Below are positions 59,503 to 64,000 of a stretch of 64,000 bases of DNA, piece by piece; position 1 is the first letter of the stretch; the number at the start of each line of letters is the position of its first letter. The stretch lies in NCBI RefSeq assembly GCF_027886425.1, contig NZ_CP115671.1, positions 1,984,001 to 2,048,000 on the forward strand. The letters run 5' to 3'. The DNA comes from Brevundimonas vesicularis. GTDB taxonomy: Bacteria > Pseudomonadota > Alphaproteobacteria > Caulobacterales > Caulobacteraceae. The notes below the pieces were generated by a model. It saw only the letters and a program-made list of their open reading frames with translations, was not told the DNA's origin and ran no database searches. The position numbers and the translations under genes were made by a program.

Positions 59503-60255
59503 TCACGCGGCGGCGTTGACGATCGGCATGAAATCCTCGGCCTTCAAGGACGCGCCGCCGACCAGGGCGCCGCCGACTTCCGCCGTGGCCAGGATGTCGC
59601 GCGCATTCTCCGGTTTGACCGAACCGCCATACAGAATGGGCGCGGTGCGAGCGCCTTCTCCCAGCTTTGCGACGATGGCGGCGCGCACGGCGGCATGGAC
59701 CTCAGCGATCTGATCCAGAGTGGGGGTCAGGCCCGTCCCGATGGCCCAAACGGGTTCATAGGCCACCGCGAAGTCGCGCTCGGCCAGGCTTGACGGCAGC
59801 GATCCCACGACCTGACCCGACACGACGGCGATAGCGTTGCCCGCCTCGCGCTGCTGCAAGGTTTCACCGACGCACACGATGGGCTCCAGCCCGGCGGCGA
59901 CGGCGGCCTCGACCTTGGCGCCGACGTCCGCATCGGTCTCGCCGAAAGCGGAGCGGCGTTCGGAATGCCCGAGAATCACCACGGTCGCGCCGGCGTCGAC
60001 CAGCATTTCGGCCGAGACAGAGCCGGTAAAGGCGCCGGCGGGTTTCTCATGGCAGTCCTGACCGCCCACGGCCACGCCGCTGCCCGCCAGGGCGGACTGC
60101 ATACGCTCGATCAGCGTCGCCGGCGGGCACAGCACCACACGGCATCCTTGACCCGTCGTTCCGACGGCGTCCCTGATCGCCTCAGCCTGCGCCAAGGCGG
60201 CCGAGACGCCGTTCATCTTCCAATTGCCGACGATCATCTTCACGGATTGTTTCAT
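59503..60255 (-). CDS. tpiA: triosephosphate isomerase
   Basis: Interconverts glyceraldehyde-3-phosphate and dihydroxyacetone phosphate. 250 residues with the N-terminal VGNWKMNG lysine, catalytic His in ILGHSERR, catalytic Glu in AYEPVWAIGTG and the phosphate-binding YGGSV and GGAL loops. ATG 60255. It is divergent from ppiD with a 140-base gap that should hold both promoters. Confidence 0.96.
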   Translation of the reverse strand: MKQSVKMIVGNWKMNGVSAALAQAEAIRDAVGTTGQGCRVVLCPPATLIERMQSALAGSGVAVGGQDCHEKPAGAFTGSVSAEMLVDAGATVVILGHSERRSAFGETDADVGAKVEAAVAAGLEPIVCVGETLQQREAGNAIAVVSGQVVGSLPSSLAERDFAVAYEPVWAIGTGLTPTLDQIAEVHAAVRAAIVAKLGEGARTAPILYGGSVKPENARDILATAEVGGALVGGASLKAEDFMPIVNAAA

Positions 60256-60395
60256 GGCCGCCTGTCTAGAAGGCGAAAACCGCCAAGCCAAGAGGCGCCG
60301 CCGCAATCCGGACACGAAGCCATCCTTGCAGCGGCGGCCCCGCCCCGACTATACGCGACGATTGACGCCAATATCGGCCAGTCCCGGGTTTTCGA

Positions 60396-62303
60396 ATGCT
60401 CACCGCCTTCCGCGCCTTCTCTCGATCCAAATGGGCGGCCGCCCTGCTTGTCCTGATCGCGATCAGCTTCGTGATCGTCGGCGCGCGGATGGACGTCTTC
60501 TCCAACCTTGGACCGAAACACGTCATCGACGCGGGCGACCGCTCGATGAACGAAGTCGAGTTCCGCACCGCCTTCGATCAGGTGCGTGAACGGTTGCAGC
60601 AGCAGGTCGGCCGTCCCCTGACGAACCAGGAGCTGGTTGCAGAAAACATCCACGTGCGCTTCCTGACCGAGCAGACGCAACAGCTGGGTTTCCTGAACTG
60701 GGCCTACAAGGCGGGCATCCGCCCGGGCAAGGAACTGATTGTCAAGCAAATCCGCCAGATTCCGGCCTTCTTCAACTCGGTCACCGGACAGTTCGACCAG
60801 CAGGCCTATGAGGCTGCGCTTGCGCAGCAGAACCTGACCCCCGCCATGCTGGAGCAGGACCTGCGCGACCAATACGCCACGGAGCATTTCGGCGCCGCCG
60901 TCTTCGCCGGCGCCCGCGTGCCGCGCATCTATGGCGCGCTGCTGGCCGGTTCCGCCTTCGAAAGCCGCGACGGTCGTTGGTTCGAGGTTACCCCCGCGAT
61001 GGCCGGTCAGATTCCCGCCCCGACCGACGCCCAGTTAAACGCCTTCATCCAGGAGAACGCCGACCGCCTGCGCGCGCCCGAGTTCCGCATGGTGTCGGTG
61101 GTTCTGTTCACGCCTGAGGCTTCAGCCAATGCGCCGATCTCGGAAGACCGCATCCGCGAGCGCTTCGAGTTCAAGAAGGACACGCTGAGCAAGCCTGAGA
61201 CGCGCTCGTTCGTCACCCTGACCGCGCCAAACCGCGAGACGGCCCAGAAGATCGCCGCCGCCCTGCGCGCGGGCCAATCGCCCGCCGACGTCGGCCGCGC
61301 CAACAACATCACGCCGGCCGCCTTCAACGAAACGCCCCGCTCGGCCATCGGCGACGCCGCAACCGCAGCCGCCGTCTTCGGCCTGCAAGCCAATCAGGTG
61401 TCCAACCCGGTCCAGGCCGGTGTCGGCTTCGCCGTCGCCAAGGTCACGGCCGTCCAACCCGCCGCGCCCGCGACGCTGGACAGCGCTCGCGAGGAACTGA
61501 TCCAGGAACTGCGCGCCGAGGATGTGAAGACCCAGACCTACGCCAAGGTCGAGAAGTACGAAGCCGCCCGTACGGCGGGCAAGAACTTGGCTGACGCCGC
61601 GCGTGAGGCCGGCGGTCGCGTCGTCGATCTGCCGCCCTTCACCAAGGACGGCAAGCTGCCGAACGGTCAGGCGCTGAACGCCCCGCCACAAATCTTCGAG
61701 ACGACCTGGAGCCTGACCAAGGGCGGCGAAAGCGACGTCATCGACGCCGGTCAGGGCCAGTATTTCGCCGTGCGCGTCAACGACATCCGCCCGTCGGCCC
61801 TGCCGACCCTGGCAGAGGTTCGCGAGCCGCTGGCGGCCCAATGGATCCAGCGGGAGACAATGCGTCGCCTGTCGGCCAAGGCTGAAGAGCTGACGACCCG
61901 CGTGCGCAATGGCGAAGACATCGCCGCGGTCGCCCGCTCGGTCAATGCGCCGCTGACCGTGCGCACCGGCGTCATCCGCAATCAGCAGACCCAGGAAGCC
62001 CTGGGTCAAGGCGTGCTTCAAGGTCTGTTCGGCCAATCCAAGGGCCAGGCCTTCTCGCAGCCGGCGTCGCAAACCGCCTATGTGGTCGGCCGCGTCGACA
62101 ACGTCCGCGCCGCCAATCCGGCCGTAGCCGGTCCGCTGGCTGAGCAGGTCCGCCCGCGCCTGACCCAGGAGTTGGTGCAGGCGATGGTCGAATCGTCGGT
62201 CTCGGCGGGCGCTCAGCGCTCCAAGGCCAAGAACGACCCGGCCCAGGCGCTGTCGGCCCTGGGTCTGTCGGGTGGCGCAACGCCCGCCGCACCGGCGCAA
62301 TGA
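60396..62303 (+). CDS. periplasmic folding chaperone PpiD-like peptidylprolyl isomerase
   Basis: 635 residues. One N-terminal membrane helix (WAAALLVLIAISFVIVG) anchors a SurA/PpiD-like helical N-terminal domain (about 45-210), then a parvulin-type PPIase region (about 260-365), which is weakly conserved (FNETPRSAIGD, VGFAVAKVTAV), and a helical C-terminal part. PpiD works at the exit of SecYEG. Catalytic parvulin residues are not clearly kept, so chaperone function is more likely than isomerase. Its stop overlaps the trpE start. Confidence 0.87.
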   Translation: MLTAFRAFSRSKWAAALLVLIAISFVIVGARMDVFSNLGPKHVIDAGDRSMNEVEFRTAFDQVRERLQQQVGRPLTNQELVAENIHVRFLTEQTQQLGFLNWAYKAGIRPGKELIVKQIRQIPAFFNSVTGQFDQQAYEAALAQQNLTPAMLEQDLRDQYATEHFGAAVFAGARVPRIYGALLAGSAFESRDGRWFEVTPAMAGQIPAPTDAQLNAFIQENADRLRAPEFRMVSVVLFTPEASANAPISEDRIRERFEFKKDTLSKPETRSFVTLTAPNRETAQKIAAALRAGQSPADVGRANNITPAAFNETPRSAIGDAATAAAVFGLQANQVSNPVQAGVGFAVAKVTAVQPAAPATLDSAREELIQELRAEDVKTQTYAKVEKYEAARTAGKNLADAAREAGGRVVDLPPFTKDGKLPNGQALNAPPQIFETTWSLTKGGESDVIDAGQGQYFAVRVNDIRPSALPTLAEVREPLAAQWIQRETMRRLSAKAEELTTRVRNGEDIAAVARSVNAPLTVRTGVIRNQQTQEALGQGVLQGLFGQSKGQAFSQPASQTAYVVGRVDNVRAANPAVAGPLAEQVRPRLTQELVQAMVESSVSAGAQRSKAKNDPAQALSALGLSGGATPAAPAQ

Positions 62304-63817
62304 CCGACGACGCTTCGCGCGACATCACGCTCGACGCCTTCGCGGCCGGCCTTTCGGCTGGTCGGCCGCAGGTCCTGGTTCGCCGGATTATCGACGACCT
62401 GGAAACCCCGGTCTCGGCCTATCTAAAGCTGGGGCGCGATCGGCCGTACGCCTGTCTGCTGGAATCGGTCGAGGGCGGTGCCGTCAAGGGACGCTATTCC
62501 ATCCTGACGCTGGATCCCGATGTGGTCTGGCGTTGTCGATCCAACGCGGCGGAACTGTCGCGCGGCTCAGCCATAGGCGAAGGTCGGTTCATGGCCGAAC
62601 CCCTGCCGGCGCTGCAATCCCTGCGCGCACTGATCGCGGCGTCGAAGTTCGATCTGCCGGAGGGATTGCCGCCTATGGCCGCCGGCCTGTTCGGCGTCTT
62701 CGGCTATGACATGGTGCGACTGCTGGAGCCGCTGGGCGCGCCAAACCCTGATCCGCTCAATCTGCCCGACGCCGTGCTGACACGGCCGTCGCTGGTGGCC
62801 ATCTTCGATTCGGTTCGCCATGAGATCGTTCTGGTATCGGCCGCCTATCCCGACGCCGGCATCTCCCCGCAAGAGGCGTTCGACACCGCGACGGCGCGGC
62901 TGGATGCGTTCGAGACGGCCTTGCGCGAACCCCTGCCCGTTCGCGCCGCTCCGCAGCAAACGCCGCCTCCCGTCTTCACCTCGCCGGTGGACCAGCCGGC
63001 CTTCGGCGAGATGGTCGCCAGGGCCAAGGACTACATCGGCGCCGGCGACATCTTCCAAGTCGTGCTCAGCCATCGGTTCTCAGCTCCGTGGACGGACGAT
63101 CCCTTCGCCTTCTATCGCTCGCTGCGTCGCCAGAACCCCTCGCCCTATCTGTTCTATCTGAACTTCGAAGGCTTCCAGCTCGCCGGCTCCAGCCCCGAGA
63201 TCCTGGTTCGGCTGAAGGACGGCGAGGTCACGATCCGGCCGCTGGCCGGCACCCGCATGCGCGGCGCGACGCCAGAGGCGGACAAGGCGCTGGAAGTCGA
63301 ACTGCTGGCTGATCCCAAGGAGCTGGCCGAGCATCTGATGCTGCTGGACCTCGGCCGCAACGATGTGGGCCGCGTCGCGGCGCCCGGCACGGTCGAAGTC
63401 ACCGAGAGCTTTGTCGTCGAGCGCTACAGCCAGGTCATGCACATCGTCTCCAACGTGCGCGGCAAGGCCGATCCCAGGCTGGATGCGGTGGACACGCTGC
63501 TGGCCGCTCTGCCCGCCGGGACCCTGTCGGGTGCGCCCAAGGTGCGCGCGATGGAGATCATCGACGAACTGGAAAGCGAAAAGCGCGGCGTCGGTTACGG
63601 CGGCGGCGTCGGCTATATTTCAGCCGGCGGCGAGGCGGACATCTGCATCACCCTGCGCACCGCCCTGTTCGCTGACGATCGGATCTTCGTTCAGGCCGGG
63701 GCGGGCGTCGTCGCCGACAGCGATCCTGCGGCCGAATATGCCGAGACCCAGCACAAGGCGCGGGCGCCGATGCGGGCGGCGGAAGACGCCTGGCGCTTTC
63801 GCACCGGCAATCGCTAG
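62300..63817 (+). CDS. trpE: anthranilate synthase component I
   Basis: Converts chorismate to anthranilate with ammonia from TrpG. 505 residues: the N-terminal regulatory lobe (AYLKLGRDRPYACLLESVEGG in part, tryptophan-binding LES) and the chorismate-binding domain with AGDIFQVVLS, LAGTRMRG, ELLADPKELAEHLMLLDLGRND (in part) and AGAGVVADSDP. ATG 62300 overlaps the ppiD stop (ATGA). No tryptophan leader peptide is visible; trpG/D/C lie outside the window. Confidence 0.95.
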   Translation: MTDDASRDITLDAFAAGLSAGRPQVLVRRIIDDLETPVSAYLKLGRDRPYACLLESVEGGAVKGRYSILTLDPDVVWRCRSNAAELSRGSAIGEGRFMAEPLPALQSLRALIAASKFDLPEGLPPMAAGLFGVFGYDMVRLLEPLGAPNPDPLNLPDAVLTRPSLVAIFDSVRHEIVLVSAAYPDAGISPQEAFDTATARLDAFETALREPLPVRAAPQQTPPPVFTSPVDQPAFGEMVARAKDYIGAGDIFQVVLSHRFSAPWTDDPFAFYRSLRRQNPSPYLFYLNFEGFQLAGSSPEILVRLKDGEVTIRPLAGTRMRGATPEADKALEVELLADPKELAEHLMLLDLGRNDVGRVAAPGTVEVTESFVVERYSQVMHIVSNVRGKADPRLDAVDTLLAALPAGTLSGAPKVRAMEIIDELESEKRGVGYGGGVGYISAGGEADICITLRTALFADDRIFVQAGAGVVADSDPAAEYAETQHKARAPMRAAEDAWRFRTGNR

Positions 63818-64000
63818 CGCGAAATCGTCATTGCCGGGTCGTTGAACTGCACGCCCGGCCCGATGATGACGACGCCTGCCATCAGAACCGCTGCGGTGGC
63901 CGCGAGCGCGGCTGCGCCAAGCGCGGCGACGGGGTTGGGCCGGGTTTCGACCACGACCAGCTTCGCCTTTGCGGCGGCGATCTTGGCGGCGATGTCTTTT
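63814..64000 (-). CDS. C-terminal part of a small membrane protein (truncated by the window end)
   Basis: The last 61 residues of a minus-strand gene: a charged helix (DIAAKIAAAKAKLVVVETRP), a hydrophobic helix (ALGAAALAATAAVLMAGVVII) and a short polar tail ending DPAMTISR. The stop at 63814-63816 overlaps the trpE stop. The start lies outside the window, and the family is not recognisable from this part. Confidence 0.6.
   Translation of the reverse strand, partial: KDIAAKIAAAKAKLVVVETRPNPVAALGAAALAATAAVLMAGVVIIGPGVQFNDPAMTISR

Overview
The window is high-GC DNA from an alphaproteobacterium of the Caulobacterales, most likely Brevundimonas or a close relative. The support is indirect: gene content and order (plsX-fabH-ihfA-merR followed by tRNA-Pro; nrdR-ribD-ribE-ribBA-ribH-nusB-thiL; the tpiA/ppiD-trpE divergent pair beside secG and pyrG), a C4-pathway 5-aminolevulinate synthase, class I PHA synthase, a Bpt-type aminoacyl-tRNA-protein transferase, an NDUFS4-like complex I subunit and a cytochrome bc1 chaperone. 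I could not run a database search, so the genus is an inference.

Bases 1 to about 7.6 kb are accessory. They hold two tyrosine recombinases (151-777, and 6245-7435 on the minus strand), two VOC-fold proteins around a small winged-helix regulator, a hybrid sensor histidine kinase, a periplasmic orphan and a broken ATPase that keeps only its C-terminal end. A 448-base gap without a credible gene (4673-5120) and decayed palindromic repeats fit an island scar. From 7.6 kb onward the DNA is dense core chromosome.

From 7.6 to 12 kb lies a photo-oxidative-stress type regulon: an ECF sigma factor, a ChrR-like anti-sigma factor and a DUF1295 membrane enzyme, divergent from an FAD amine-oxidase-like protein and a DUF1365 protein. 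The intergenic region carries two divergent -35/-10 pairs with exact 18-base spacers that resemble the RpoE/ChrR promoter class. The anti-sigma factor has lost three of its four zinc ligands.

From 12 to 30 kb come trhO, four tRNAs spread to 25.7 kb, recJ, phaC, msrB, argC, rplM-rpsI, a PhoX-like phosphatase, heme A synthase, and the phospholipid/fatty-acid group plsX-fabH with ihfA. After these come yceD, a cytochrome bc1 chaperone and bamE. From 30 to 41 kb come a K+-independent type H+-pyrophosphatase, a tightly overlapping riboflavin operon (nrdR to thiL), glyA and hemA. In the riboflavin operon RibD lacks its deaminase domain and the RibA half of RibBA lacks its zinc cysteines, so two pathway activities must come from elsewhere in the genome.

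From 41 to 64 kb come hemB, motB, bpt, yaaA, hydroxybutyrate dehydrogenase with a patatin-like protein, a Sua5-type enzyme, cytochrome b561, an acyl-CoA dehydrogenase and an S9 peptidase. They are followed by a His/Met-rich probable metal-related locus, then pyrG, secG, tpiA, ppiD and trpE. The window ends inside a minus-strand membrane protein gene. Many adjacent genes are joined by 1- or 4-base stop/start overlaps, often with GTG or TTG starts.

I did not find a CRISPR array, rRNA genes or an intact new defence system. The best candidates for something undescribed are the integrase-linked overlapping gene module with the ATPase remnant, the zinc-less ChrR, and the metal-related secreted/outer-membrane/small-membrane protein set.
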